A stretch of 64,000 nt of DNA from Pelomonas sp. Root405 (GTDB lineage Bacteria; Pseudomonadota; Gammaproteobacteria; Burkholderiales; Burkholderiaceae_C), in assembly GCF_001425165.1 (NCBI RefSeq), contig NZ_LMDU01000016.1, forward strand, positions 46,930 to 110,929, given 5' to 3'. A program made the translations under genes and the position numbers. This document shows positions 18,450-26,511 of this stretch, one piece after another. Numbering within the stretch: position 1 is the first letter of the stretch; each line of letters opens with the position of its first letter. The notes under the pieces were generated by a model. It saw only the letters and a program-made list of their open reading frames with translations, made no database searches and was not told where the DNA came from.

Positions 18450-18947
18450 CTACTTCCGCAGCCGAGGCTCGACATAAACGACCCCGACCTTCTTCCAGTC
18501 GATCTTTCTCATGGCCTCCCGCAGCGACTTTTCCTCTTCCTTGACCAGGACGTCCTGAACGGTGTGAACCAGCTGGTTCATCGTATCGACCCAGCTTGTC
18601 AGCCGCAGTCCGACCATGCGCAGCCCATCTTGGGCGACCCGGTTCACCATCTCCTGAGGGCCGATGAGTGCCATGCCTTCTTCCACCTTCAACCGCTGCT
18701 GGAGGAATTTGTGCAGATCGGCGGCCGCGGGCACGCAGGAGGCGGTCGAGGACTTCGGGTTGACCAGCAATTTGAGCGCCGCCGTGATCCTGGCGTCCAC
18801 GTCCTTCTTCATGCGGGTCAATGAGGTGATCTGCGTCGTCATGTCGGAGAATCTGGCCTCGATCTTGTGTTTCTCGGCCAGGCCTTCGACCAGATTGGCG
18901 TGCACCTCACGGATCTTTTTGAGCTGCGAATCGTATTTACCCATCAT
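18450..18947 (-). CDS. Uncharacterised helical protein
   Basis: 165 residues, not recognised. It is rich in charged residues with heptad-like spacing from residue ~8 to ~65 and again from ~125 to ~155, suggesting an alpha-helical bundle or coiled coil. There is no signal peptide or membrane segment; one cysteine lies mid-protein in TASCVPAA. The ATG at 18947 is followed immediately by a second ATG, either of which could start translation; AGCACATGATG context gives no decisive ribosome site. It is divergent from the PAS-LuxR regulator with only 17 bp between starts, so the two may share regulation. Codon use is somewhat less GC-extreme than in flanking genes. Confidence 0.65.
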   Translation of the reverse strand: MMGKYDSQLKKIREVHANLVEGLAEKHKIEARFSDMTTQITSLTRMKKDVDARITAALKLLVNPKSSTASCVPAAADLHKFLQQRLKVEEGMALIGPQEMVNRVAQDGLRMVGLRLTSWVDTMNQLVHTVQDVLVKEEEKSLREAMRKIDWKKVGVVYVEPRLRK

Positions 18948-18964
18948 GTGCTCCGTTTGAATCC

Positions 18965-19609
18965 ATGCGAGGTCCGCACGGGCCAGCCGAGGGAGCCGGT
19001 CGACATGCAGATCTCACCCAACATCCAACGCGATTGATCACGTCACCTTCCCAAACGGATTCCGGACTCCCGACCTATCACGCGGCGTTCCAATTCGCCC
19101 CCATCGGGCTGGTGCTCTCGGCCCAGCGGCAGATCGTCGACTGCAACGAGCGGGTTCTGCAGATGTTCAGCGCCACGCGGGACCAGCTGGTCGGCAAGAG
19201 CTTCTCCGTCATGTACCCGAGCGCGGCCGAGTTCGAGCGCACCGGCGCGCGCATCGTTGCGAGCCTCGATGCGCAAGGCCACTACGGCGACGACCGCGTC
19301 ATGCGGCGGCTGGGTAGCGGCGAGCTGTTCTGGTGCCACGTGACCGGCCGCGCGCTGGACCGCGGCGACCCGCATGCGCGCGGGATCTGGAGCTTCGAGG
19401 ACCTGTCGGCACGGCGCCAGATCAGCGCCGACCTGACGCCGCGCGAGCGCGAGATCGCGGCCCTGCTCGTCGAAGGCCAGACCAGCAAGCTCATCGGCCG
19501 GCGCCTGGGTGTGAGCCCCCGCACAGTGGACGTCTACCGCGGCCGGCTGATGAAGAAATACCAGGCGGGCAGCACACCGGAGCTGATCCACAAACTGCTT
19601 TCCGCATGA
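18965..19609 (+). CDS. PAS domain LuxR-type transcription regulator
   Basis: 214 residues: a PAS sensor domain (about residues 38-150, with FQFAPIGLVLSAQRQIVDCN) and a C-terminal LuxR/FixJ helix-turn-helix (about residues 157-210, LTPREREIAALLVEGQ and SPRTVDVYRGRLMKK). There is no receiver domain, so it would sense a small ligand or redox state directly. The first ~30 residues look poorly conserved and the true start may be later, for example a TTG at 19034. The stop overlaps the start of the next gene, pointing to co-expression with the DUF3667 protein. Confidence 0.8.
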   Translation: MRGPHGPAEGAGRHADLTQHPTRLITSPSQTDSGLPTYHAAFQFAPIGLVLSAQRQIVDCNERVLQMFSATRDQLVGKSFSVMYPSAAEFERTGARIVASLDAQGHYGDDRVMRRLGSGELFWCHVTGRALDRGDPHARGIWSFEDLSARRQISADLTPREREIAALLVEGQTSKLIGRRLGVSPRTVDVYRGRLMKKYQAGSTPELIHKLLSA

Positions 19610-20565
19610 GCCATTCGCACGCCCCGGAGCTGCCCTACTGCCGCAACTGCCACTTCACGCTGGCCACGCCGCGCCCCATCCACTGCGGACATTGCGGGCA
19701 GGAGACCGACCTGCACCCGCCGTCGGTGCGCGAGATGTTCACCGAGTACCTCGGCCACTACGTCGCCTTCGACGGCCCGCTGTGGCGCACGCTGTGGGCG
19801 CTGGTGTGCCTTCCCGGTCACCTGACCAACGCCTATTTCCACGGCCGGCGGCGGCGCTATGTGCTGCCGCTGCGGGTCTACCTGAGCGCGAGCTTCATCT
19901 TCTTCGTCGGCTGGGCGCTGCTGCCGCAGGGGCCGACCCAGGTGGTGGAAGACGGCAACGCCGCCACCATCGCCAAGCCGGGCAAGCCCGTGACGATTCG
20001 CGTGGGGCCGAACACGTCACCGAGACAGGCCGCCGCAACGGCCGCGGCTGCAGCGGCGGCTGCCAACGGGGCCAGCGCCGCACCGGGTGGCGTCAAGGTC
20101 AGCTCCAAGCTTGGCGACTGCGACCTGACCCGTCCCGAGACCTGCAGCAGCGGCGAACGCTGGCTCACTGGCGTGCTCGACAAGGCCGAGTCCCTGACTT
20201 TCGAGCAATGGAAGGCCCGCGCGAGCGCCCTCGCGCCCTATGCCATGCTGGCGATGCAGCCCATCTTCGCGGCGCTGCTGCTGGTGACGTTCGCCGGCAG
20301 CGGCCGACGTTATGCCGAGCATTTCGTGTTCTCGCTGCACAGCCACAGCCTCTGGTTCCTGGCGCTGCTGCTGGCCATCGCCACCGGCACCGAAGGGCCA
20401 GCGACGCTCGCTGTCTTCGGCCACGGCCTTCTTGCCATGCGGCGCGTCTATGGCCTTCGCTGGTGGGGTTCGATCTGGCGCGGCCTGGTGCTCAGCGCCT
20501 TCTATTTCGTGCTGTTGATCAGTGTCACGTTGACCATCGCGCTGCTGATCGCGATCACCGCGTGA
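19606..20565 (+). CDS. DUF3667 membrane protein with N-terminal zinc ribbon
   Basis: 319 residues. A short zinc ribbon opens the protein (Cys12, Cys15, Cys27, Cys30), then a DUF3667 region (REMFTEYLGHYVAFD) with a first membrane segment, an alanine-rich insertion (about residues 143-165) and three or more C-terminal membrane segments. Function of the family is unknown. The ATG overlaps the stop of the PAS-LuxR gene by ATGA. The gene ends directly against the stop of the convergent dioxygenase gene with no spacer. Confidence 0.8.
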   Translation: MSHSHAPELPYCRNCHFTLATPRPIHCGHCGQETDLHPPSVREMFTEYLGHYVAFDGPLWRTLWALVCLPGHLTNAYFHGRRRRYVLPLRVYLSASFIFFVGWALLPQGPTQVVEDGNAATIAKPGKPVTIRVGPNTSPRQAAATAAAAAAAANGASAAPGGVKVSSKLGDCDLTRPETCSSGERWLTGVLDKAESLTFEQWKARASALAPYAMLAMQPIFAALLLVTFAGSGRRYAEHFVFSLHSHSLWFLALLLAIATGTEGPATLAVFGHGLLAMRRVYGLRWWGSIWRGLVLSAFYFVLLISVTLTIALLIAITA

Positions 20566-21408
20566 TCAGGTGAAAACGCCCTGGCGCAGCCACTTGGTCG
20601 CCACCCACTTCTCGCCCTCGATCACGGGGGCGCCGCCATGCAGGGTCTGCGTGGCAGGGTGCGGCCGGTCGTAGCTGAAAAAGACGGCGTTGCCCTTGAC
20701 GGGCGCCACGTCCAGGCCGATGTCCGGAAAGATGGTCGCGCCACCCGCCGTCGGCGTGTTCAGGTAGATGACCAGCGTGGCCACGCGCTGGCCACCGCGC
20801 TTGAGAATGGAAGGCGTGCTGACGTGGCCGGGGTCGAAGTAGTCGTAATGCGGCTGGTACTCGGCGCCGGGCCGGTAGCGCAGCACCTGAAGGCCCTCGC
20901 CATGGTCCAGTGGCCAGCGCAGCAGCGTCGCGATGCGCGACTCGATGGTGCGGATCAGTTCGGTCTCGCAGCGCTCGAAGAACATGCCGTCGCTGGTGCG
21001 CGCGGCGTTCACTTCGCTGCCTTCGGTGCCGGTCGCCACCGTCTCGGAGCGCGCCAGGCGCTTGCCCGCCAGGCTGGTGATGCCGTCGCATTCCTCGTCG
21101 GACAGCAGGTCGCCGAAGACGATGACGCGGGGCTGGCGCAGGGCCATCAGCACCTTGACATGGCGGTCGCCGGCGTCGATGACGGGCGTGAAGCGGCTCA
21201 TCTCGGGCTCGGGCAGGCCGACCGTCGCACCGGGCGGCGGCGTCAGCGTGGCGGACTGGCCCAGGGTGCGGGCGAGCGCCTGGCGCGCGACGCCCTCGTC
21301 CCAGCCGCTGCCGAGCATGGCGGCCAGCACGCTTTCAGAAGCATGGCCGGCGCGGGTCTGCTCGGCGATCCATTCACAGAGTTCGGGCGTGATGACTTGC
21401 TGGCTCAT
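20566..21408 (-). CDS. 2OG-Fe(II) dioxygenase, prolyl 4-hydroxylase type
   Basis: 280 residues. The C-terminal ~190 residues form a P4Hc domain with iron ligands His187 and Asp189 (QPHYDYFD) and His257 (TLHGGAPV), and a basic residue for 2-oxoglutarate in GEKWVATKW. The N-terminal ~85 residues contain helical repeats of a kind seen in bacterial P4H-like proteins. The substrate is unknown; bacterial members hydroxylate prolines in proteins such as elongation factors or in small molecules. The start overlaps the yaaA stop, so it is the distal gene of the yaaA-containing operon. Confidence 0.85.
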   Translation of the reverse strand: MSQQVITPELCEWIAEQTRAGHASESVLAAMLGSGWDEGVARQALARTLGQSATLTPPPGATVGLPEPEMSRFTPVIDAGDRHVKVLMALRQPRVIVFGDLLSDEECDGITSLAGKRLARSETVATGTEGSEVNAARTSDGMFFERCETELIRTIESRIATLLRWPLDHGEGLQVLRYRPGAEYQPHYDYFDPGHVSTPSILKRGGQRVATLVIYLNTPTAGGATIFPDIGLDVAPVKGNAVFFSYDRPHPATQTLHGGAPVIEGEKWVATKWLRQGVFT

Positions 21409-22190
21409 GGGGCGGCTTTGCGTCGGAAGACAAGACGTTCGTTGGACGAGACCTCGGGCGCGAGACGATAGCCGTCCAGGTCGAAGCCTTTCAAGCCCTC
21501 CGGCGTCTCAAGACGTTGCTGGATTGCAAAGCGCGCCATCAAGCCTCGGGCGCGCTTGGCGAAGAAGCTGATGATCTTGTACTCGCCGTTCTTCCAGTCC
21601 TCGAACTGGCAGTCGACGACCCGCGGCTTCAAGGCCTTGCGGTCGCACGCGCGGAAGTATTCCTGGGACGCGAGATTGACGATGACCGGCGCTTTCTCGC
21701 CACGAGCCAGCTTGTTCAGGTGCAGCGCCAGGCGGTCGCCCCACCAGTCGTAGAGGTTGCTACCAGCGTCCGTCGCCAGACGTGTGCCCATCTCCAGGCG
21801 ATAAGGCTGCATGCGGTCCAGCGGCCGCAGGATGCCGTACAGGCCGGACAGCATGCGCACATGCTGTTGCGCCCAGGCGATGTCGTCCGCGCTCAGCGTC
21901 TTCGCGTCCAACCCGTCGTAGACATCGCCGTTGAAGGCGAGCATGGCCGGCTTGCTGTTGTGCTCGGTAAAGCGCGGGCGCCAAGCCTTGTACCGGTCGA
22001 CATTGAGCTGGGCCAGCGGCTCGGACAAATCCATCAGCTCGCGCACATCGGCGGCGGTCTTGGTGCGCAGCACGTCGATGAGCGCGGCGGTGTCGTCGAG
22101 GAACTGCGGGCGGGTCAACGCTGGCGCCAGCTCGGGCGGCGTGGGGGTGTCGTAGTCGAGCGACTTGGCGGGCGAAAGCAGGAACAGCAT
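21405..22190 (-). CDS. yaaA: Peroxide stress protein YaaA (DUF328)
   Basis: 261-residue cytoplasmic protein. Family signatures are LLSPAKSLDY at the N-terminus, YGILRPLDRMQPYRLEMG in the middle and a C-terminal FAKRARGLMARF. In E. coli YaaA lowers intracellular free iron and limits hydrogen peroxide damage; it is OxyR-controlled there. Here it sits behind sulfide-linked genes and ahead of an iron-dependent dioxygenase, which is consistent with an oxidative-stress theme. Confidence 0.93.
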   Translation of the reverse strand: MLFLLSPAKSLDYDTPTPPELAPALTRPQFLDDTAALIDVLRTKTAADVRELMDLSEPLAQLNVDRYKAWRPRFTEHNSKPAMLAFNGDVYDGLDAKTLSADDIAWAQQHVRMLSGLYGILRPLDRMQPYRLEMGTRLATDAGSNLYDWWGDRLALHLNKLARGEKAPVIVNLASQEYFRACDRKALKPRVVDCQFEDWKNGEYKIISFFAKRARGLMARFAIQQRLETPEGLKGFDLDGYRLAPEVSSNERLVFRRKAAP

Positions 22191-22217
22191 GGGCGCGGAT
22201 TTTGAAGCCTGTTTGCG

Positions 22218-22850
22218 TCAGCCCTCGGCACCCCCGTCGTTGAAACGATCCAGCGAGTACAGCACCGCCACCACCAGCAGCGCCGCCACCGGTCCCGAGC
22301 CCGGCAGCAGCATGGCCGACACGACCGGCACGACCAGCACCAGCTGGCGCAGCTCCAAGCCGTACAGCACGCCGGCCCGGCGCACGTAGCGCACGCCGGC
22401 CGCCGTCCACCGCGCTCGCGCTTCCGACTCGACCGGCATGCCGCCGATGAAGCCGGCGTGGTTATAGAAGCGCACCGCCATGACGGTCGACACCAGCGCG
22501 GCGAACAGCAGCACCAGCAGCGCCAGCTGCAGCACCAGGCGCGGGCTGAGGCTGGCGAGGCCGTCGTGCAGCGACGGTGCGGCGAGCGTGACCGTGCCCA
22601 TCAGCGCCAGCGCGGCCGTGGAGGCCAGCATGGTGGCCGACATCAGCGAGTTGCGCAGCGTCTGCACCGCCAGCACCTCCGAGCCCTTGTGCGCGGACAC
22701 GACGCGAAACCACTCCTCGCGCAGCCCGGCATGCCGCGCCGAGGCCAGCCGCTGCGGCCGCCACCAGCGCAGCAACATCAGCAAGGCCTCGTACAGGCCG
22801 AGCACCGCCAACGTCGCGCCGACGCTGGCCCAGGTCCAGTCGGCGCTCAT
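22218..22850 (-). CDS. DUF599 membrane protein
   Basis: 210 residues with about four membrane segments. The DUF599 features visible are the conserved VQTLRNSLMSATMLAS after the first loop and FYNHAGFIGG later. Function unknown. Only 3 bp separate its start from the stop of the upstream YedE-half gene, so it is likely in the same operon as the sulfur-transport genes. Confidence 0.8.
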   Translation of the reverse strand: MSADWTWASVGATLAVLGLYEALLMLLRWWRPQRLASARHAGLREEWFRVVSAHKGSEVLAVQTLRNSLMSATMLASTAALALMGTVTLAAPSLHDGLASLSPRLVLQLALLVLLFAALVSTVMAVRFYNHAGFIGGMPVESEARARWTAAGVRYVRRAGVLYGLELRQLVLVVPVVSAMLLPGSGPVAALLVVAVLYSLDRFNDGGAEG

Positions 22851-22853
22851 GGC

Positions 22854-23264
22854 TCAGCGCCGCTCCAGCAGCTCGAACAAGCCCATGCCCGCCAGCATCG
22901 CCGCGACAAACACCACGGCCTTGATCTCGCCCATGCCCAGCGCCACCAGCGCCGGCCCCGGGCAGAAGCCGGCCAGGCCCCAGCCAGCGCCGAACATCAG
23001 GCTGCCGCCAACCAGCCGGCCATCGATGTGACTGGCGGCTGGCAGCTTGAAGGCCAGGCCCAACAGCGTCGTGTCCCCCCGCCTGACGACCGCGAATGCG
23101 ACCAGGCCCACGGCGATGGCGCCGACCATGACCAGGGACAGCGACGGGTCCCAGGGGCCGGCCAGGTCCAGGAAGCCCAGCACCTTGGCCGGGTTGGCCA
23201 TGCCCGAGAGGATGAGGCCGAGGCCAAACACCAGGCCGGCAACGAGTGCAGTGAGGATGGGCAT
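22854..23264 (-). CDS. YeeE/YedE-type sulfur transporter, second half (DUF6691)
   Basis: 136 residues with four membrane segments. [20 protein letters not shown] at the N-terminus and [18 protein letters not shown] in the third segment define the DUF6691/YedE C-half family; the latter holds a conserved Cys in the pore. Together with the adjacent gene it rebuilds a full YeeE/YedE thiosulfate or sulfide-species transporter from two polypeptides. Regulated, by context, by the ArsR-type repressor two genes upstream. Confidence 0.88.
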   Translation of the reverse strand: MPILTALVAGLVFGLGLILSGMANPAKVLGFLDLAGPWDPSLSLVMVGAIAVGLVAFAVVRRGDTTLLGLAFKLPAASHIDGRLVGGSLMFGAGWGLAGFCPGPALVALGMGEIKAVVFVAAMLAGMGLFELLERR

Positions 23265-23273
23265 GACGGCTCT

Positions 23274-23708
23274 TCAAGCGGCAACGAGGTGGCGCAACGT
23301 GAACACGGTGACGAAGCCCGCGCCCATGAAAGCCAGTGTGGCGACCAGCGAGCGCGGTGACAGCCGCGACATGCCGCAGACACCATGGCCGCTGGTACAG
23401 CCGGCGCCGTAGCGCGTGCCCACGCCGACCAGCAGGCCGGCCAGCACCAGCACGGTCCAGCCCGCGTCGATACGGGGCACGGGCAAGGCAGTGAACAACA
23501 CGTAGACCCAGGGCGCGACGACGATCCCCGCGATAAAGGCAACGCGCCAGCCCAGGTCGCCCTGGACCGGCCTCAGCAGCCCGCCCAGCACGCCGCTGAT
23601 GCCGGCGATGCGGCCGTTGAACAGCACGAACAGCGCCGCCGCCAGCCCGATCAGCGCGCCGCCCGCCAGCGAGGCCAGCGGCGTGAAAGCATTCCAGTCG
23701 AGGGACAT
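23274..23708 (-). CDS. YeeE/YedE-type sulfur transporter, first half
   Basis: 144 residues with four membrane segments; the pore motif [20 protein letters not shown] carries two cysteines. The family moves thiosulfate or persulfide-like sulfur across the inner membrane. It lies 3 bp after the repressor gene and 9 bp before its partner half. This two-gene version next to a BigR-like repressor and a persulfide dioxygenase is a known arrangement (pmpAB-like) for sulfide stress. Confidence 0.9.
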   Translation of the reverse strand: MSLDWNAFTPLASLAGGALIGLAAALFVLFNGRIAGISGVLGGLLRPVQGDLGWRVAFIAGIVVAPWVYVLFTALPVPRIDAGWTVLVLAGLLVGVGTRYGAGCTSGHGVCGMSRLSPRSLVATLAFMGAGFVTVFTLRHLVAA

Positions 23709-23711
23709 TCT

Positions 23712-24026
23712 TCAGTCCTTGGGGCAGTAGATGTCGTAGAGCACGGCCAGCACCCGCAGCAGCCTCGGATCAGCGATGCTGTAGAAGATGCGCTTGCCGT
23801 CGCGGCGGGTGTCCACGACGCCCTCCCCGCGCAGCACGCCCAGCTGCTGAGACAAGGTGGGCTGGCGGATGCCGAGCACCGCCTCCAGGTCGCCGACGGC
23901 CATCTCACCCTGCGACAGTTGGCACAGCAACAGCAAGCGTTCTTCGTTGGCCAGCACCTTCAAGGCGCTGACGGCCTGGCCGGCGGCCTTGCGCAAGACG
24001 TCGGGGTCGATGACAGGGGTGGGCAT
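23712..24026 (-). CDS. ArsR-family sulfide/persulfide-responsive repressor (BigR/SqrR-like)
   Basis: 104-residue winged helix protein. The recognition region is IRQPTLSQQLGVLRGEGVV. Two cysteines, one in LLCQLSQGEM and one in the C-terminal YDIYCPKD, match in position the Cys pair that forms a tetrasulfide bridge in BigR/SqrR, so this is probably a persulfide sensor rather than a metal sensor. A GGAGCGACAC Shine-Dalgarno precedes the ATG. It heads the minus-strand operon and faces the dioxygenase-like gene across the operator at 24042-24078. Confidence 0.88.
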   Translation of the reverse strand: MPTPVIDPDVLRKAAGQAVSALKVLANEERLLLLCQLSQGEMAVGDLEAVLGIRQPTLSQQLGVLRGEGVVDTRRDGKRIFYSIADPRLLRVLAVLYDIYCPKD

Positions 24027-24041
24027 GTGTCGCTCCGTGAT

Positions 24042-24078
24042 TTGACTTCAATATATCTATAAATATAATGTCAGTCAA
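24042..24078. promoter_or_regulatory. Overlapping divergent sigma70 promoters with AT-rich dyad operator
   Basis: On the plus strand TTGACT (24042-24047) and TATAAT (24064-24069) are 16 bp apart, driving the dioxygenase gene. On the minus strand TTGACT (24078-24073) and TATATT (24055-24050) are 17 bp apart, driving the repressor operon. The two -35 boxes are the ends of one dyad (TTGACT/AGTCAA) and the centre is an AT-rich near-palindrome in an otherwise ~68% GC region. One repressor dimer here would silence both directions, as expected of BigR-type control. Confidence 0.8.
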
Positions 24079-24106
24079 TATACTGTCCACATCCCAAGGA
24101 GCCTTC

Positions 24107-24988
24107 ATGGCTGCCAGCATCACCGTCCAGGCCTTCTTTGATGAAGCGACCTGCACGGTCTCCTACGTCATCGTCGACAACGCAAGTCAATGCGCCGCCA
24201 TCGTCGACCCGGTGCTGGACTTCGATTTCAAGTCGGGCCGCACCGGCACCATCCAGGCGGACAGGCTGCTCGCCTACGTGAAGGACCACGGCTTGCAGGT
24301 GCAGTGGATCCTGGAGACGCACGCCCACGCCGACCACCTGTCCAGTGCCCGCTACCTGCAGGGCCGGGTCGGCGGGCGCATCGCCATCGGCGAGCACATC
24401 CGCGAGGTGCAGGCGACGTTCAGCAAGCTCTACAACTTGGAGCGCGGTTTCCTGCCTGACGGCAGGCAGTTCGACCATCTTTTCAAGGACGATGAGGTGT
24501 TCAGGATCGGCGGGATCGAGGCACGCGCGCTGCTGGTGCCCGGGCACACGCCCGCCGACCTGGCCTATGTCGTCGACGGCGCGGTGTTCGTCGGCGACAC
24601 CCTCTTCATGCCTGACGTCGGCACCGCGCGAGCCGACTTCCCCGGTGGAGACGCGCCCACGCTGTACCGCTCGGTGCACCGCATCCTGGCGCTGCCGCCC
24701 GAGACACGCATGTACGTCTGCCACGACTATCCCCCCAACGGTCGCGCCCCCGCCTGGGAAACGACGGTGGCCGCACAGCGGGCCGGCAACATCCACGTGC
24801 GCGACGGCGTGAGCGAGGCGGAGTTCGTCAGGATGCGCAAGGCGCGCGACGCCACGCTTGACGTGCCCACCCTCATCCTGCCGTCCATCCAGGTGAACAT
24901 CCGCGCTGGCGAGCTGCCGGCCGCGGAGGACAACGGCGTGTCCTACCTGCGCATCCCCATCAATGCGCTGCCTTCGCGCGCCCCATGA
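24107..24988 (+). CDS. MBL-fold persulfide dioxygenase-like hydrolase (Blh/ETHE1 group)
   Basis: 293 residues. Metal ligands appear as His72, His74, Asp76 and His77 in THAHADHLSS, followed by GHTPADLAY and VGDTLFMPD with the family Asp. ETHE1-like enzymes oxidise glutathione persulfide to sulfite; the bacterial Blh form is repressed by BigR. AAGGA at 24096-24100 is a good ribosome site for the ATG at 24107. Its 3' end overlaps the convergent EamA gene by 29 bp. Confidence 0.9.
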   Translation: MAASITVQAFFDEATCTVSYVIVDNASQCAAIVDPVLDFDFKSGRTGTIQADRLLAYVKDHGLQVQWILETHAHADHLSSARYLQGRVGGRIAIGEHIREVQATFSKLYNLERGFLPDGRQFDHLFKDDEVFRIGGIEARALLVPGHTPADLAYVVDGAVFVGDTLFMPDVGTARADFPGGDAPTLYRSVHRILALPPETRMYVCHDYPPNGRAPAWETTVAAQRAGNIHVRDGVSEAEFVRMRKARDATLDVPTLILPSIQVNIRAGELPAAEDNGVSYLRIPINALPSRAP

Positions 24989-25865
24989 GCAGCAACACCA
25001 CGCCGATCAGGACGACGCCGGCCGCCAGCCACTCGTGGCCGCTGATGTGCTCGCCCGCCAGCGTGACGCCGAGCAGCATGGCGATGACAGGGTTGACGAA
25101 CGAATAGCTCGACGCCAGGCCCGCCGATGCCTCCGCCAGCAGCACCATGTAGGCATTGAAGGCGATCAGCGAGCCGAAGACGACGAGATAGGCCCAGGCC
25201 CACAGCGCCTCGGGCTCGATGCGCTCGGGGAGGGCCTCGCCACCGATGAGGCTCAGCACCATCAGCACGGCACCGCCTGCCAGCATCTCGCTGGCAAAAC
25301 CCATCGCCCCGGGCGCCAGCGGCAGGTTGCGCTGCGACAGCACGCTGCCCACGGCCCAGCTCGCACAGGCGACGCTGATAGCGACCAGGCCGGCGGGCGA
25401 GGCGCCGAAGCCCTGGCCCTGCGTCAGCAGCAGCACGCCGACCAGGCCGAAGGCGATGCCGAGCGACTCCAGCCGCGTCGGCTTCTCGCCCCACAGCAGG
25501 TTCAGCCCGGCAATCATCAGTGGCATGACGGCAATGAAGGCGACGACCAGGCCGGAACCCACCGTCACCTCGGCGGTGGCCGTGCCACCCATGCCGCCGC
25601 CCAGCATCAGCCCGCCGATGACGAGGGCGTGCAGCCACTGCCGCCGGTCGGGCCAGGGCACGCCGCGCCAGCGCATCCAGCCGGCCAGCAGCGCGCCAGC
25701 GACCAGGAAACGGCTGCCCATCTGCAAGAAGGGCGGCAGGCTGACGAGGGCAATCTTGATGGCCAGGTAGGTGGAGCCCCAGACCAGCCAGGTGGCGGCC
25801 AGGCAGAGCATCAGCTTGGGGCCGAGGCCGGTGGTGGTCTTGAGCGGCAGGGTCGTCGTGTTCAT
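24960..25865 (-). CDS. EamA/DMT-family exporter (YedA-like)
   Basis: 301 residues with ten hydrophobic segments forming two EamA repeats; the first starts LAATWLVWGSTYLAIKIAL, the second has ASWAVGSVLSQRNLPL. Drug/metabolite transporters of this group export amino acids or other metabolites. It is divergent from an Lrp/AsnC regulator, a common pairing in which the regulator controls the exporter in response to an amino acid; the substrate is not known. Confidence 0.88.
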   Translation of the reverse strand: MNTTTLPLKTTTGLGPKLMLCLAATWLVWGSTYLAIKIALVSLPPFLQMGSRFLVAGALLAGWMRWRGVPWPDRRQWLHALVIGGLMLGGGMGGTATAEVTVGSGLVVAFIAVMPLMIAGLNLLWGEKPTRLESLGIAFGLVGVLLLTQGQGFGASPAGLVAISVACASWAVGSVLSQRNLPLAPGAMGFASEMLAGGAVLMVLSLIGGEALPERIEPEALWAWAYLVVFGSLIAFNAYMVLLAEASAGLASSYSFVNPVIAMLLGVTLAGEHISGHEWLAAGVVLIGVVLLLMGRAKAAH

Positions 25866-25933
25866 GGACCGGGATGGTAGGAATTGCAGAGCGACAGCGG
25901 AATGGGCGCTTGAAGGTTGAAGTGCTGCCTCGC

Positions 25934-25946
25934 CTTAATATTGAAG
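25934..25946. promoter_or_regulatory. Possible Lrp-type operator in EamA/Lrp divergent region
   Basis: CTTAATATTGAAG is an AT-rich imperfect palindrome centred on AATATT in the 109-bp region between the exporter and the Lrp-like gene. AsnC/Lrp proteins often bind such sites near their own promoter. Single copy, no comparison possible here, so the call is weak. Confidence 0.25.
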
Positions 25947-25974
25947 AACATGACCGTCAAAGCACGAGAATTTC

Positions 25975-26505
25975 ATGGCCATTGAGCTCGATCAACACGA
26001 CCACCGCATCCTGGCCGAGCTGCAGGCCGACGCGCGGCTGACGATGGCCGAGCTGGGCCGCCGCGTGCACCTGAGCCAGCCGGCCGTGACCGAGCGCGTG
26101 CGCAAGCTGGAGGACGGCGGCGTTATCCGCGGTTACCGGGCCATCGTCGATGGCGGCCGGCTGGGCTATGCGATCCGGGCGGTGATCCGCATCGAGTCCA
26201 TGGACGAGTCGTCGATGCTGGCGGCGCTGGCTTCCAGCCCGGAGGTGCTGACCGCCTACGACGTGACGGGCGAGGACAGCTGGATCCTGGAGATCGCCGT
26301 TCGCGACGTCGTGCACCTGAAGGCCGTGCTCACGCGCTTCTGCCAGCAGACGCCGACGTCCACCGCCATCATCCTGCGCGCGCTGCGTGAGCACGCGCCG
26401 CTGAAGCCGCTGCCGGCCGTGCCGGCAGTTGCGGCCGAAGCTGCAGCGCCGCTGGCCGCGGCCAGAAAAAAGCCCCGCCGCGGCGGGGCTGGTGCACCGG
26501 CCTGA
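25975..26505 (+). CDS. Lrp/AsnC-family transcription regulator
   Basis: 176 residues: N-terminal winged helix (RILAELQADARLTMAELGRR, SQPAVTERVRKLED) and a RAM ligand-binding domain (about residues 65-145, with VTGEDSWILEIAV). The last ~30 residues form an Ala/Pro-rich tail ending in a basic RKKPRRGG stretch. That tail is encoded by DNA that also forms the terminator of the convergent tolC gene (26465-26490), which may explain its odd composition. It is divergent from the EamA exporter. Confidence 0.88.
   Translation: MAIELDQHDHRILAELQADARLTMAELGRRVHLSQPAVTERVRKLEDGGVIRGYRAIVDGGRLGYAIRAVIRIESMDESSMLAALASSPEVLTAYDVTGEDSWILEIAVRDVVHLKAVLTRFCQQTPTSTAIILRALREHAPLKPLPAVPAVAAEAAAPLAAARKKPRRGGAGAPA
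26465..26490 (-). terminator. Rho-independent terminator of tolC, inside the Lrp coding tail
   Basis: Read on the minus strand, AGCCCCGCCG/CGGCGGGGCT (26490-26471) is a perfect 10-bp stem followed at once by a run of seven T (26471-26465). It lies 22 bp beyond the tolC stop. On the plus strand the same bases code for Lrp-tail residues, so the stem serves as terminator in one direction and as coding sequence in the other. Confidence 0.85.
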
Positions 26506-26511
26506 GACCGC

